A DNA stretch of 63,114 nucleotides from Fictibacillus fluitans (lineage in GTDB: Bacteria; Bacillota; Bacilli; Bacillales; Fictibacillaceae), in assembly GCF_030418125.1 (NCBI RefSeq), contig NZ_JAUHTR010000019.1:1-63114 (forward strand). The letters run 5' to 3'. The notes below the pieces were generated by a model. It made no database searches. It saw only the letters and a list, made by a program, of their open reading frames with translations, and had not been told where the DNA came from. Of this stretch, positions 19,283-31,003 are shown in pieces. A program made the translations under genes and the position numbers. Each line of letters opens with the position of its first letter. Position 1 is the first letter of the stretch.

Positions 19283-19822
19283 TTATTTTTGGAAAGGCAT
19301 TCCTACTTGAGTCAATAGCTCACGAGCCTCTTCGTCCGAGTTGGCAGTCGTTACAATAACGATGTCCATACCGCGAACTTTGTTTACTTTATCGTAATCG
19401 ATCTCTGGGAAGATCAATTGTTCTTTAACACCAAGAGTGTAGTTGCCACGGCCATCAAAAGATTTCTTTGAAATACCACGGAAGTCACGTACACGTGGAA
19501 GTGTAACTGAGATTAGTTTGTCTAAGAAATCATACATGCGTTCTCCGCGAAGAGTAACTTTTGTACCGATTGGCATCCCTTCACGAAGCTTGAAGCCTGC
19601 GATAGATTTCTTAGCACGGGTAATTACTGGCTTTTGACCAGCGATTGTAGTCAGTTCTTCAACAGCTGTATCCAGCACTTTAGAGTTGGAAACTGCGTCA
19701 CCAACACCCATGTTGATTACGATTTTTTCGATCTTTGGAACTTCCATTACAGAAGTGTAGTTAAACTTCTCTACTAGAGAAGGAACAATCTCACTTTTAT
19801 AACGCTCTTGTAGACGGTTCAT
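19283..19822 (-). CDS. rplE: 50S ribosomal protein L5 (uL5)
   Basis: 179 residues. L5 holds the 5S rRNA particle and contacts S13 and P-site tRNA. Signature [18 protein letters not shown] is visible. The ATG of MNRLQERYK is 8 nt from GGAGG; the reading frame has a TTG one codon upstream. Confidence 0.99.
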   Translation of the reverse strand: MNRLQERYKSEIVPSLVEKFNYTSVMEVPKIEKIVINMGVGDAVSNSKVLDTAVEELTTIAGQKPVITRAKKSIAGFKLREGMPIGTKVTLRGERMYDFLDKLISVTLPRVRDFRGISKKSFDGRGNYTLGVKEQLIFPEIDYDKVNKVRGMDIVIVTTANSDEEARELLTQVGMPFQK

Positions 19823-19846
19823 CAAGATGCCCTCCTTTCACTGCTA

Positions 19847-20161
19847 TTATTTATCTAAAACTTCACCTGATTTAGCTACACGAACTTTTTGACCATCGAC
19901 TTCTTTGTATCCTACACGGGTAGGAACGTTTGTCTTTGGATCTAGAGGCATTACGTTAGAAACGTGAACCGGAGCTTCGAGGCTTACGATTCCACCTTGT
20001 GGATTAGCCTGAGATGGTTTCGAGTGTTTCTTAACGATATTAACGCCTTCTACAAGGACACGATTTTGTTTCGGAAAAGCTTCAAGAATTACTCCTTGCT
20101 TGCCTTTATCCTTACCGGAAATCACTTGTACTTTATCGCCTTTTTTAACATGCATTGGCAT
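19847..20161 (-). CDS. rplX: 50S ribosomal protein L24 (uL24)
   Basis: 104 residues with an N-terminal KOW motif ([18 protein letters not shown]). L24 starts 50S assembly and lies at the tunnel exit. The ATG of MPMHVKK is 12 nt from AAGGAGG; the second ATG (two codons later, as in B. subtilis) is further away, so the first is preferred. Confidence 0.98.
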   Translation of the reverse strand: MPMHVKKGDKVQVISGKDKGKQGVILEAFPKQNRVLVEGVNIVKKHSKPSQANPQGGIVSLEAPVHVSNVMPLDPKTNVPTRVGYKEVDGQKVRVAKSGEVLDK

Positions 20162-20217
20162 GAGCGTGTTGCACCTCCTTACAAGCCTGCATTATGAGCC
20201 TTGCATTCTATTGATAA

Positions 20218-20586
20218 TTAAAGTACTTCTGGAGCAAGTGAAACGATCTTCATGAACTGCTTGTCACGAAGTTCACGAGCAACCGGTCCAAAGATACGAG
20301 TACCACGAGGACCTTTGTCATCACGAACGATTACTGCTGCGTTCTCGTCAAAACGGATAGTGGATCCGTCGTTACGGTGCATTCCGCGTTTCGTACGAAC
20401 AACTACCGCTTTAACAACGTCACCTTTCTTAACAACGCCGCCTGGTGTTGCAGATTTTACAGAACAGACGATGATGTCACCAACGTTAGCGTATTTGCGT
20501 CCAGAGCCGCCAAGAACTTTAATGCAAAGCAATTCACGAGCACCAGAGTTGTCAGCTACTTTTAAACGAGTCTCTTGTTGAATCAT
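20218..20586 (-). CDS. rplN: 50S ribosomal protein L14 (uL14)
   Basis: 122 residues, the five-stranded barrel protein at the subunit interface and the binding site of the silencing factor RsfS. Signatures: [19 protein letters not shown] and [27 protein letters not shown]. Confidence 0.99.
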   Translation of the reverse strand: MIQQETRLKVADNSGARELLCIKVLGGSGRKYANVGDIIVCSVKSATPGGVVKKGDVVKAVVVRTKRGMHRNDGSTIRFDENAAVIVRDDKGPRGTRIFGPVARELRDKQFMKIVSLAPEVL

Positions 20587-20630
20587 GCGAATTGACCTCC
20601 TTTCGGATACATTTTCGATCCGAACATATA

Positions 20631-20894
20631 TTAAATAACTACTGCTTCTTCAACCACTTCTACCAAACGGAAACGCTTGTCTTTAGAAAGCGGACGAGTT
20701 TCCATGATTCTTACCAAATCATTAACTTTTGCAGTGTTGCTTTCATCATGAGCTTTGAACTTCTTAGAGTACTTAACACGCTTGTTATATAAAGGGTGTG
20801 TTTTGTAAGTCTCTACAAGCACAGTGATTGTTTTGTCCATCTTGTCAGATACTACACGGCCAAGATAAACTTTACGTTGATTTCGTTCACTCAT
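20631..20894 (-). CDS. rpsQ: 30S ribosomal protein S17 (uS17)
   Basis: 87 residues, an OB-fold protein that binds 16S rRNA helix 11. Signatures [17 protein letters not shown] and [18 protein letters not shown]. Follows rpmC by 21 nt with GAGGAGGTTCG. Confidence 0.99.
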   Translation of the reverse strand: MSERNQRKVYLGRVVSDKMDKTITVLVETYKTHPLYNKRVKYSKKFKAHDESNTAKVNDLVRIMETRPLSKDKRFRLVEVVEEAVVI

Positions 20895-20915
20895 TGTGCG
20901 AACCTCCTCTCAATA

Positions 20916-22204
<1,289 letters not shown>

Positions 22205-22207
22205 GTC

Positions 22208-22549
22208 TTATCCCTCCTTCTTTTCAGAAACAACGATAGTGATGTGGCTAGTACGCTTGTTAATACGGCTTGCACGTCCCATAGCACGAGGACGGAAACG
22301 TTTTAACGTAATGCCTTCATCTACGAATGCAGATGATACCACAAGGTTGTTTGGTTCCATTTCATAGTTGTGTTCCGCGTTTGCGATAGCTGATTTTAAC
22401 ACCTTTTCAATCACTGGAGAAGCAGCTTTTGGTGTAAGGCGCAGAATCGCAAGTGCTTCGCCTACTTGCTTACCTCGAATCAAGTCGATAACAATTCTAG
22501 CTTTACGAGGAGCAATACGCACTTGTTTAGCAATAGCTTTTGCTTGCAT
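22208..22549 (-). CDS. rplV: 50S ribosomal protein L22 (uL22)
   Basis: 113 residues. Its beta-hairpin ([20 protein letters not shown]) reaches into the peptide exit tunnel, where macrolide-affecting changes are known in other species; no deletion is visible in that loop. Lies 19 nt after rpsS. Confidence 0.99.
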   Translation of the reverse strand: MQAKAIAKQVRIAPRKARIVIDLIRGKQVGEALAILRLTPKAASPVIEKVLKSAIANAEHNYEMEPNNLVVSSAFVDEGITLKRFRPRAMGRASRINKRTSHITIVVSEKKEG

Positions 22550-22568
22550 TTTGTGTACCTCCCCTCAA

Positions 22569-22847
22569 TTAACGTCTTGTTTTCTTATCATCAGCGGCAT
22601 GACCTTTGTAAGTACGTGTTGGTGCGAATTCACCCAACTTATGTCCGACCATGTCTTCTGTAACATAAACCGGTACATGCTTACGACCATCATAAACAGC
22701 TAATGTGTGCCCGATGAAGTCCGGGAAAATTGTTGAACGGCGAGACCATGTTTTAATAACTTTTTTGTCATTAGATTCGTTCAAGCCTTCAACTTTTTTC
22801 ATTAAGTGGTCATCAACAAAAGGTCCTTTTTTCAAACTGCGACCCAT
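22569..22847 (-). CDS. rpsS: 30S ribosomal protein S19 (uS19)
   Basis: 92 residues, in the 30S head next to S13. Signatures: [39 protein letters not shown] and [10 protein letters not shown] strong hairpin (22873-22894) lies in the 57-nt gap before it. Confidence 0.99.
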   Translation of the reverse strand: MGRSLKKGPFVDDHLMKKVEGLNESNDKKVIKTWSRRSTIFPDFIGHTLAVYDGRKHVPVYVTEDMVGHKLGEFAPTRTYKGHAADDKKTRR

Positions 22848-22872
22848 ACGTGAACCTCCCTTCGCGATTGCG

Positions 22873-22894
22873 CTACGGTTCGACCGAACCGTAG
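22873..22894 (-). promoter_or_regulatory. intercistronic hairpin between rplB and rpsS
   Basis: CTACGGTTCG / CGAACCGTAG is a perfect 10-bp stem with a very small loop, 26 nt before rpsS. No U-tract follows, so it is not a terminator; it may protect or tune the mRNA between the two genes. Confidence 0.6.
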
Positions 22895-22904
22895 AACAAA
22901 CACG

Positions 22905-23735
22905 TTATTTTTTACGACGACGTACGATGTACTTGTCAGTTGTTTTGTTTTTCTTACGAGTTTTGTAACCAAGAGTTGGTTTGCCCCATGGTGACATTGG
23001 TGATTTACGTCCGATTGGAGCGCGTCCTTCACCACCACCGTGTGGGTGATCGTTAGGGTTCATTACGGAACCACGAACTGTTGGACGGATACCCATCCAG
23101 CGAGAACGACCAGCTTTACCTACGTTAACTAGTTCATGTTCAAGGTTTCCTACTTGACCGATTGTTGCACGGCAAGTTAGAAGGATCATACGAACTTCGC
23201 CAGAACCTAGACGAACAAGAGCGTATTTCTCTTCTTTACCAAGAAGCTGAGCTTCAGTACCTGCAGAACGAACCAACTGACCGCCTTTACCAGGTTTAAG
23301 CTCGATGTTGTGGATTGTAGAACCTACAGGAATGTTCGCAAGTGGAAGTGCATTCCCTACTTTAATGTCAGCCTCAGGGCCGGACATGATTTCTTGACCA
23401 ACTTTAATTCCTTTAGGAGCAAGAATGTAACGTTTTTCACCATCAACATAGTTGATTAGCGCGATGTTAGCCGTACGGTTCGGATCATATTCGATCGTAG
23501 CAACGCGTCCTGGTATTCCATCTTTGTTACGTTTAAAGTCGATGATTCTGTATTTACGCTTGTGTCCTCCGCCTTGGTGACGAACAGTAAGTTTACCTTG
23601 GTTGTTACGTCCAGCCTTTTTGCTTAGTGGAGCAAGCAATGATTTTTCCGGTTGGTCTGTTGTAATCTCAGCAAAGTCCAACTGAGTCATATTACGGCGA
23701 CCGTTAGTGATCGGTTTAAACTTTTTGATACCCAT
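22905..23735 (-). CDS. rplB: 50S ribosomal protein L2 (uL2)
   Basis: 276 residues, needed for subunit association and peptidyl transferase assembly. The conserved C-terminal motif [20 protein letters not shown] includes the essential His region ([12 protein letters not shown]). Starts [20 protein letters not shown]. Confidence 0.99.
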   Translation of the reverse strand: MGIKKFKPITNGRRNMTQLDFAEITTDQPEKSLLAPLSKKAGRNNQGKLTVRHQGGGHKRKYRIIDFKRNKDGIPGRVATIEYDPNRTANIALINYVDGEKRYILAPKGIKVGQEIMSGPEADIKVGNALPLANIPVGSTIHNIELKPGKGGQLVRSAGTEAQLLGKEEKYALVRLGSGEVRMILLTCRATIGQVGNLEHELVNVGKAGRSRWMGIRPTVRGSVMNPNDHPHGGGEGRAPIGRKSPMSPWGKPTLGYKTRKKNKTTDKYIVRRRKK

Positions 23736-23766
23736 GAGTGTTTCCCTCCTTTACTTGTTTCTCGGT

Positions 23767-24054
23767 TTATACTCCCTCAAAGAAGTCTAGTTCTTTGCTT
23801 TCTGGAGTTAGTGTAATAATCGCCTTCTTACGCTTTGAAGTGTAACCAGAATGACGACCAACACGCTTGAATTTCCCTTTGGAGTTTACAGTGTTAACTG
23901 ATGCAACTTTAATTCCGAAGATTTCTTCAAGAGAAGACTTGATTTGAGTCTTTGTTGCGCGAGTGTCAACTTCAAAAGTGTATTTACCATCAGCCATAAT
24001 TTCAGTAGAACGCTCTGTAATTACGGGGCGCTTAATAATATCTCGTGCATCCAT
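23767..24054 (-). CDS. rplW: 50S ribosomal protein L23 (uL23)
   Basis: 95 residues. L23 forms the docking site for trigger factor and SRP at the exit tunnel. N-terminal [19 protein letters not shown] is typical. Its first base overlaps the rplD stop codon by 1 nt, so the two genes are translationally coupled. Confidence 0.99.
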   Translation of the reverse strand: MDARDIIKRPVITERSTEIMADGKYTFEVDTRATKTQIKSSLEEIFGIKVASVNTVNSKGKFKRVGRHSGYTSKRKKAIITLTPESKELDFFEGV

Positions 24055-24677
24055 TATGCAAGCACCTCCTCTACTTTTTCCACAGCGTCTCTTGTCATAA
24101 CAAGCTTGTCGTGGTTAAGCACATCAAGCACGTTTACACCGCTTGCTGTAACGACTGTTACACCAGGGATGTTACGAGCAGATAACGCAACGAATTCGTT
24201 AAAGTCACCTGTCACAACAAGTGCTTTGCGATCTGCGGATAGATTTGTCAGTACTTGCTTCATGTCTTTTGTCTTAGGAGCGTCAAAAGAAATAGCATCA
24301 AGTACAACTAGGTTATTATCGATAACCTTTGAAGAAAGTGCGGATTTAATCGCTAAACGGCGTACTTTCTTAGGTAATTTGTAGGAATAGCTTCTTGGTG
24401 TCGGTCCGAAAACCACTCCACCGCCAACCCATTGTGGAGAGCGGATTGAACCTTGACGAGCACGTCCAGTTCCTTTTTGTCTCCATGGCTTGCGTCCACC
24501 ACCAGCAACTTCAGAACGGTTTTTCACGTCATGGTTACCTTGGCGTTGAGACGCTTGCTGCATTACAACAGCATCAAATAACACATTTTGGTTTGGTTCA
24601 ATACCGAAAACGGAAGCATTAAGCTCTAGGTCGCCTGCTTGAGAACCATCTTGTTTGTAAATAGCTACTTTAGGCAT
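24054..24677 (-). CDS. rplD: 50S ribosomal protein L4 (uL4)
   Basis: 207 residues. The long loop ([20 protein letters not shown]) extends to the exit tunnel constriction. In enteric bacteria L4 also represses the S10 operon; whether that occurs here cannot be read from sequence. Confidence 0.99.
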   Translation of the reverse strand: MPKVAIYKQDGSQAGDLELNASVFGIEPNQNVLFDAVVMQQASQRQGNHDVKNRSEVAGGGRKPWRQKGTGRARQGSIRSPQWVGGGVVFGPTPRSYSYKLPKKVRRLAIKSALSSKVIDNNLVVLDAISFDAPKTKDMKQVLTNLSADRKALVVTGDFNEFVALSARNIPGVTVVTASGVNVLDVLNHDKLVMTRDAVEKVEEVLA

Positions 24678-24694
24678 CGATGTATCCTCCCTTC

Positions 24695-25333
24695 TTATTT
24701 AGCTTCTTGTGCTTTTACAGCAGCATTGATTGTAACGTAGCTTTTCTTCGCACCAGGTACGTTACCTTTGATTAGAAGCAAGTTACGCTCAGCGTCAACT
24801 TTAACTACTTCTAAGTTTTGAACAGTAATAGTATCTCCGCCTGTACGTCCAGGTAGGTTTTTACCTTTGAATACACGGTTAGGGTCAACTGCACCCATGG
24901 AACCAGGACGACGGTGGTAACGGGAACCATGGCTCATCGGTCCGCGGGATTGTCCGTGGCGTTTGATAACACCTTGGAATCCTTTACCTTTTGATGTGCC
25001 GGTTACGTCTACAACGTCACCTTCTGCGAAAATATCTACCTTGACTTCCTGACCAACCTCATATTCCGCGCCTTCTACATTGCGGAATTCTTTAACGAAG
25101 CGCTTAGGGTTTGTGTTAGCTTTAGCGGCATGCCCTTTAGCAGGCTTGTTCACACGGCTTTCTTTCTTGTCATCAAATCCTAATTGGATTGCTTCGTATC
25201 CGTCGTTTTCAGCAGTTTTCTTTTGAAGAACAACGTTTGGAGTAACTTCTACCACAGTAACTGGGATAAGATCACCGTTTTCTGCAAACACTTGAGTCAT
25301 TCCAACTTTTTTACCTAAGATTCCTTTGGTCAT
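24695..25333 (-). CDS. rplC: 50S ribosomal protein L3 (uL3)
   Basis: 212 residues. L3 starts 50S assembly; its central extension ([24 protein letters not shown] region) approaches the peptidyl transferase centre. Starts [16 protein letters not shown] behind AGGAGGTGTG. Confidence 0.99.
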   Translation of the reverse strand: MTKGILGKKVGMTQVFAENGDLIPVTVVEVTPNVVLQKKTAENDGYEAIQLGFDDKKESRVNKPAKGHAAKANTNPKRFVKEFRNVEGAEYEVGQEVKVDIFAEGDVVDVTGTSKGKGFQGVIKRHGQSRGPMSHGSRYHRRPGSMGAVDPNRVFKGKNLPGRTGGDTITVQNLEVVKVDAERNLLLIKGNVPGAKKSYVTINAAVKAQEAK

Positions 25334-25392
25334 TAGTCACACCTCCTATTGAATATTAAATGTTGTTTTTATATATATTGAATTCACACGAA

Positions 25393-25838
<446 letters not shown>

Positions 25839-25844
25839 TTACTT

Positions 25845-25873
25845 ATTATAGTAAAAACAGCCGCCCATTGCAA
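25845..25873 (-). promoter_or_regulatory. proximal sigma-A promoter of the rpsJ operon
   Basis: Minus strand TTGCAA (25868-25873), 17-nt spacer, perfect TATAAT (25845-25850). Second of two tandem promoters. Confidence 0.65.
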
Positions 25874-25914
25874 GCTATTCTTATAAATATTTTTCTCGCT
25901 TGCGCACTTTTTCT

Positions 25915-25943
25915 ATTATAGGGGGAAACCCGCGTAAAATCAA
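25915..25943 (-). promoter_or_regulatory. distal sigma-A promoter of the rpsJ operon
   Basis: Minus strand TTGATT (25938-25943), 17-nt spacer, perfect TATAAT (25915-25920). Tandem with the promoter 70 bp downstream. Confidence 0.7.
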
Positions 25944-26104
25944 GGATAAACACAAACTTGAATAAAGCCAATGACGTGTTTCTTCTATAGTAATGTGCTC
26001 TTATAAAAAGAGTGGCTGGCTCGGCATATAGCTGAATGATTGTCTCTATCAAAAATTGATTGTAGTGCAAGGTGCGGAACTACTCGAAAATAAGACTTCA
26101 GACA

Positions 26105-26140
26105 AACAAAAAAGCATCCCGGCAATCGGGATGCTTTTTT
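26105..26140 (-). terminator. terminator after tuf
   Basis: Stem AAGCATCCC / GGGATGCTT with a 7-nt loop, flanked by A-tract and T-tract; on the minus strand it is followed by TTTTTTG. The 60-170 bp beyond it before the rpsJ promoters shows no gene. Confidence 0.9.
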
Positions 26141-26150
26141 ATATGAAAGA

Positions 26151-27341
26151 CTATTCAGTGATAGTTGCTACTACTCCAGCACCTACTGTACGTCCACCTT
26201 CACGAATAGAGAACTTAGTTCCTTCTTCGATCGCGATTGGAGCGATTAGTTCAACAGTCATTTCGATGTTGTCTCCAGGCATAACCATTTCAGTTCCTTC
26301 TGGAAGCTGAATGATACCAGTTACGTCAGTTGTACGGAAGTAGAACTGAGGACGGTAGTTAGAGAAGAATGGAGTGTGACGTCCACCCTCTTCTTTTGAA
26401 AGAACATAAACTTCAGATTTGAACTTAGTGTGAGCTTTTACAGTTCCTGGCTTAGCAAGAACTTGTCCACGCTCAACATCGTCACGGGATACACCGCGAA
26501 GAAGTGCGCCAATGTTGTCACCAGCTTCAGCATAGTCAAGAAGCTTACGGAACATTTCAACACCAGTTACAGTAGTTGATTTTGGCTCTTCAGTAAGACC
26601 AAGGATCTCAACAACGTCACCGACTTTAACTTGTCCACGCTCAACACGTCCAGTAGCAACTGTACCACGGCCAGTGATTGAGAATACATCCTCAACAGGC
26701 ATCATGAATGGCTTTTCAGTGTCACGTGGAGGAGTTGGGATGTACTCGTCAACTGCGTCCATAAGTTCGATGATTTTTTCTTCCCACTCAGCATCTCCTT
26801 CAAGAGCTTTAAGAGCAGAACCTTTGATTACAGGAACATCATCTCCTGGGAAATCGTACTCGGAAAGAAGGTCACGAACTTCCATTTCAACTAGTTCAAG
26901 AAGTTCTTCGTCATCTACCATGTCACATTTGTTCAAGAATACAACTAGGTAAGGAACACCTACTTGACGAGAAAGAAGGATGTGCTCACGAGTTTGTGGC
27001 ATTGGACCGTCAGCAGCAGATACTACTAGGATTCCTCCGTCCATTTGTGCAGCACCAGTGATCATGTTTTTAACATAGTCAGCATGTCCCGGGCAGTCAA
27101 CGTGTGCATAGTGACGCTTGTCAGTTTCGTACTCAACGTGTGCAGTTGAGATTGTGATTCCGCGTTCGCGCTCTTCTGGAGCACCGTCGATTTGGTCGTA
27201 TGCCATTGCAGCACCTTTACCGCTTCTTTTAGCAAGTACAGATGTGATAGCAGCTGTTAAAGTTGTTTTACCATGGTCAACGTGACCAATTGTGCCAATA
27301 TTGGCATGCGTTTTGGAACGATCAAATTTCTCTTTAGCCAT
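26151..27341 (-). CDS. tuf: elongation factor Tu
   Basis: A 396-residue GTPase delivering aminoacyl-tRNA to the ribosome. G motifs: GHVDHGKTT (G1), DCPGHADY (G3) and NKCDMVDD (G4); domains II and III follow ([29 protein letters not shown], the kirromycin/aa-tRNA contact region). The 115-nt gap after fusA contains a CAGACA/TGTCTG hairpin and AT-rich stretches but no convincing promoter, so it is probably cotranscribed with fusA or uses an unrecognised promoter. Confidence 0.99.
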   Translation of the reverse strand: MAKEKFDRSKTHANIGTIGHVDHGKTTLTAAITSVLAKRSGKGAAMAYDQIDGAPEERERGITISTAHVEYETDKRHYAHVDCPGHADYVKNMITGAAQMDGGILVVSAADGPMPQTREHILLSRQVGVPYLVVFLNKCDMVDDEELLELVEMEVRDLLSEYDFPGDDVPVIKGSALKALEGDAEWEEKIIELMDAVDEYIPTPPRDTEKPFMMPVEDVFSITGRGTVATGRVERGQVKVGDVVEILGLTEEPKSTTVTGVEMFRKLLDYAEAGDNIGALLRGVSRDDVERGQVLAKPGTVKAHTKFKSEVYVLSKEEGGRHTPFFSNYRPQFYFRTTDVTGIIQLPEGTEMVMPGDNIEMTVELIAPIAIEEGTKFSIREGGRTVGAGVVATITE

Positions 27342-27456
27342 GAGAAAGATTCCTCCTTATTATGTGTGAAAGTTAGTTGATTTATTTATATAAACAGACA
27401 GATTGTCTGCCTATTCTAGCTTACATGAAAAGCAAGCTTGTTACAACTGGCAACCA

Positions 27457-29535
27457 TTATTGTCCAGTTGATTTTTTGATGATTTCTTCTGAAATTGATT
27501 TTGGAACCTCTTCGTAGTGATCAAAGTGCATGGAATAAGTTCCACGTCCTTGTGTACGAGAACGAAGAGATGTTGCATAACCAAACATTTCAGCAAGTGG
27601 TACCATCGCTTTAACGATTTGAGCGTTACCGCGGGCTTCCATACCTTCAACGCGTCCGCGTCGGGAAGTTACGTCACCCATGATGTCTCCCATGTACTCT
27701 TCAGGAACCGTTACTTCAACTTTCATGATCGGCTCAAGAATTGCAGGGTCACATTTTGCTTTAGCGTTTTTAAGTGCCATTGATCCGGCAATCTTAAACG
27801 CCATTTCGTTGGAGTCAACGTCATGGTAAGAACCGTCAACGATTCTTGCTTTAAGATCAAGCAATGGGAATCCGGCAAGCATACCATTTTTCATTGATTC
27901 TTCAATACCGTTTTGTACCGCTGGGATGTATTCACGAGGAACAACACCACCGACGATTTTGTTTTCAAATACGAATCCAGATCCTTCTTCACCTGGTTCG
28001 AACTCGATCCAAACGTGACCATATTGACCACGACCACCGGATTGACGTACGAACTTACCTTCAACCTTAGCCGCCTGGCGGATAGTTTCACGGTAAGCAA
28101 CCTGAGGAGCACCTACGTTTGCTTCAACTTTGAATTCACGCTTCATACGGTCAACAAGGATATCAAGGTGAAGTTCACCCATACCGCCGATGATCGTTTG
28201 TCCTGTTTCTTCATCAGTTTCAGTTCGGAACGTTGGATCCTCTTCAGCAAGTTTCGCAAGAGCCATACCCATTTTGTCTTGGTCGGCCTTAGATTTAGGC
28301 TCGATGGACAAGTGGATTACCGGCTCAGGGAATACCATGGATTCAAGGATAACTTGTTCCTTTTCATCACAAAGAGTATCACCAGTTGTAGTATCTTTCA
28401 AACCTACAGCTGCCGCGATATCTCCAGCGTATACAGTAGAGATCTCTTCACGGTGGTTTGCGTGCATTTGAAGGATACGTCCAACGCGCTCACGCTTGCC
28501 TTTTGTAGAGTTCTGTACGTATGAACCTGAGTTCAATGTACCGGAATACACACGGAAGAATGTAAGTTTACCAACGTAAGGGTCAGTCATAACTTTAAAT
28601 GCCAATGCTGAGAAAGGAGCTTCGTCGCTTGATGCGCGGGAAACTTCTTCTTCAGAATCCGGAAGATGTCCTTTGATTGCTTCTACATCAACTGGAGCCG
28701 GCAAGTAGTCAAGAACTGCATCCAGCATAAGCTGAACACCTTTGTTTTTGAAAGCAGATCCACAGATTACAGGGTAGAACTCAACGTTTACAGTACCCTG
28801 ACGGATTGCGGCTTTGATTTCATCGTTAGTTAGCTCTTCGCCTTCTAAGTATTTCATCATCAATTCTTCATCAAGCTCAGCAACAGCTTCAACAAGCTTG
28901 CCACGGTACTCTTCTGCTTGTTCTTGATATTCAGAAGGAATTTCCCCTACTGTGATATCAGTTCCAAGGTCGTTACCGTAGAATACAGCTTTCATCTCGA
29001 TAAGGTCGATGATCGCTTCGAATTGATCTTCAGCACCGATAGGAAGCTGAATTGGATGTGCATTTGCACCAAGACGGTCATGAAGTGTCTTTACAGAGTA
29101 AAGGAAATCAGCACCAATCTTGTCCATTTTGTTTACGAAAACTACACGGGGAACCCCGTAAGTTGTTGCTTGACGCCATACAGTTTCAGTTTGAGGCTCT
29201 ACCCCAGACTGTGCATCTAGTACAGCTACAGCTCCGTCTAATACACGCAATGAGCGTTCTACTTCTACTGTAAAGTCTACGTGTCCAGGAGTATCAATGA
29301 TGTTGATACGGTGACCTTTCCACTGAGCAGTTGTTGCAGCGGAAGTGATTGTAATTCCGCGCTCTTGTTCCTGCTCCATCCAGTCCATTTGTGAAGCACC
29401 TTCGTGAGTTTCACCAATTTTGTGGATACGACCTGTATAGTAAAGTACACGTTCAGTTGTTGTCGTTTTACCGGCATCGATATGAGCCATGATCCCGATG
29501 TTACGCGTATTTTTTAAGGAGAATTCTCGTGCCAT
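27457..29535 (-). CDS. fusA: elongation factor G
   Basis: A 692-residue five-domain translocase GTPase. G motifs [25 protein letters not shown] and NKMDK; domain IV tip region AYRETIRQ and domain [19 protein letters not shown] dyad CAACTGG/CCAGTTG (27444-27470) spans its stop codon. It follows rpsG with GGAGAGAAATTC before the ATG. Confidence 0.99.
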   Translation of the reverse strand: MAREFSLKNTRNIGIMAHIDAGKTTTTERVLYYTGRIHKIGETHEGASQMDWMEQEQERGITITSAATTAQWKGHRINIIDTPGHVDFTVEVERSLRVLDGAVAVLDAQSGVEPQTETVWRQATTYGVPRVVFVNKMDKIGADFLYSVKTLHDRLGANAHPIQLPIGAEDQFEAIIDLIEMKAVFYGNDLGTDITVGEIPSEYQEQAEEYRGKLVEAVAELDEELMMKYLEGEELTNDEIKAAIRQGTVNVEFYPVICGSAFKNKGVQLMLDAVLDYLPAPVDVEAIKGHLPDSEEEVSRASSDEAPFSALAFKVMTDPYVGKLTFFRVYSGTLNSGSYVQNSTKGKRERVGRILQMHANHREEISTVYAGDIAAAVGLKDTTTGDTLCDEKEQVILESMVFPEPVIHLSIEPKSKADQDKMGMALAKLAEEDPTFRTETDEETGQTIIGGMGELHLDILVDRMKREFKVEANVGAPQVAYRETIRQAAKVEGKFVRQSGGRGQYGHVWIEFEPGEEGSGFVFENKIVGGVVPREYIPAVQNGIEESMKNGMLAGFPLLDLKARIVDGSYHDVDSNEMAFKIAGSMALKNAKAKCDPAILEPIMKVEVTVPEEYMGDIMGDVTSRRGRVEGMEARGNAQIVKAMVPLAEMFGYATSLRSRTQGRGTYSMHFDHYEEVPKSISEEIIKKSTGQ

Positions 29536-29583
29536 GAATTTCTCTCCTTCCTATACATAGGAAATTATTTTTTATAGTGGGAT

Positions 29584-29607
29584 AGAGACAGCCGTTAAAC
29601 TGTCTCT
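29584..29607 (-). promoter_or_regulatory. intercistronic hairpin between rpsG and fusA
   Basis: AGAGACAG / CTGTCTCT is a perfect 8-bp stem with an 8-nt loop, starting 9 nt past the rpsG stop. No U-tract. Role unknown; mRNA processing or control between S7 and EF-G are possible. Confidence 0.5.
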
Positions 29608-29615
29608 TGTGTTTT

Positions 29616-30086
29616 CTACCAGCGGTAGTGAGCAAACGCTTTGTTTGCTTCCGCCATTTTGTGCATATCTTCACGCTTTTTAACGGAAGCTCCAGCATTG
29701 TTGGCAGCATCCATGATTTCGTTGGCAAGACGTTCTTCCATTGTCTTTTCACCACGAAGTCGAGCGTAGTTTGTCAACCAACGAAGTCCTAGAGTCGTAC
29801 GGCGCTCCGGGCGAACTTCAACCGGTACTTGGTAGTTAGCTCCACCCACACGGCGTGCGCGAACTTCAAGAACTGGCATGATGTTTTTAAGAGCTTGTTC
29901 GAAAACTTCCATTGGCTCTGTGTTTGTGCGTTCTCTGATAATGTCAAATGCATTATAAAGAATGGTTTGTGCTACTCCTCTTTTACCGTCAATCATAATT
30001 TTGTTGATTAGACGAGTTACAAGCTTAGACTTGTAAATTGGATCAGGTAACACATCACGACGAGATACAGGTCCTTTACGAGGCAT
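29616..30086 (-). CDS. rpsG: 30S ribosomal protein S7 (uS7)
   Basis: 156 residues, organiser of the 16S 3' major domain. Signatures: [16 protein letters not shown], the beta-hairpin region [17 protein letters not shown], and [34 protein letters not shown]. Second gene of the classic rpsL-rpsG-fusA-tuf order. Confidence 0.99.
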   Translation of the reverse strand: MPRKGPVSRRDVLPDPIYKSKLVTRLINKIMIDGKRGVAQTILYNAFDIIRERTNTEPMEVFEQALKNIMPVLEVRARRVGGANYQVPVEVRPERRTTLGLRWLTNYARLRGEKTMEERLANEIMDAANNAGASVKKREDMHKMAEANKAFAHYRW

Positions 30087-30130
30087 TGTGTCCCCTCCTT
30101 TCTCCTATTGATTTCTTATTTATTTAAAAC

Positions 30131-30571
<441 letters not shown>

Positions 30572-30626
30572 TTATCCTTTTTTCTAAGACCACTGAACCA
30601 GGTGGTTCATCTTTGGACAAAAGAAA

Positions 30627-30664
30627 GTTTTTGCGAGAGGCCACGCAGGCGGCGTCGCAAAAAC
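30627..30664 (-). terminator. terminator-like hairpin between rplGB and rpsL
   Basis: GTTTTTGCGA (30627-30636) and TCGCAAAAAC (30655-30664) form a perfect 10-bp stem; the 18-nt loop contains a further GCC/GGC pairing. On the minus strand it is followed by TTTCTTTTG. It could attenuate transcription between rplGB and rpsL. Confidence 0.6.
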
Positions 30665-30671
30665 ATTTAAT

Positions 30672-30920
30672 TTATCCTTTTATCGCAACAGTTGCGGCTC
30701 CAACATCAATTCCGCAAGCTTTGCCAAGCTTTTTCATGGAATCGACTCTCGTAATCGGGACAAGTCTTTCCTGTGCAATCTGCAATACTTTACCGGTTAC
30801 ACGAGGGTCAGCATCATCGGCAACGACGAGCTCTCTAACTTCCCCGTTTTGCAAAGCCTTAATGGTTTGCTTAGTTCCTACGATAAAATCAGAAGCCTGT
30901 GTCACTTTTTCATAAGACAT
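30672..30920 (-). CDS. rplGB: L7Ae-family K-turn-binding ribosomal protein (YbxF)
   Basis: 82 residues of the L7Ae/L30e fold ([43 protein letters not shown]). The B. subtilis counterpart YbxF binds kink-turn RNAs. The start MSYEKVTQ is supported by GGAGG at 8 nt; the longer frame starts without an RBS. It is the first gene behind the promoter at 30963-30992 and leads the str operon rplGB-rpsL-rpsG-fusA. Confidence 0.95.
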   Translation of the reverse strand: MSYEKVTQASDFIVGTKQTIKALQNGEVRELVVADDADPRVTGKVLQIAQERLVPITRVDSMKKLGKACGIDVGAATVAIKG

Positions 30921-30962
30921 CGTTATATCCTCCAAAGTAACATTTCTTAGGAGCACCCAGAT

Positions 30963-30992
30963 ATAATATCACTCTTGTGCTCCCAATGTCAA
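30963..30992 (-). promoter_or_regulatory. sigma-A promoter of the rplGB-rpsL-rpsG-fusA operon
   Basis: Minus strand perfect TTGACA (30987-30992), 18-nt spacer, TATTAT (30963-30968), starting 12 bp after the rpoC stop. A 7-bp inverted repeat GGAGCAC/GTGCTCC (30950-30956 and 30977-30983) brackets the -10 box. Confidence 0.85.
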
Positions 30993-31003
30993 CACTTCTC
31001 TTG

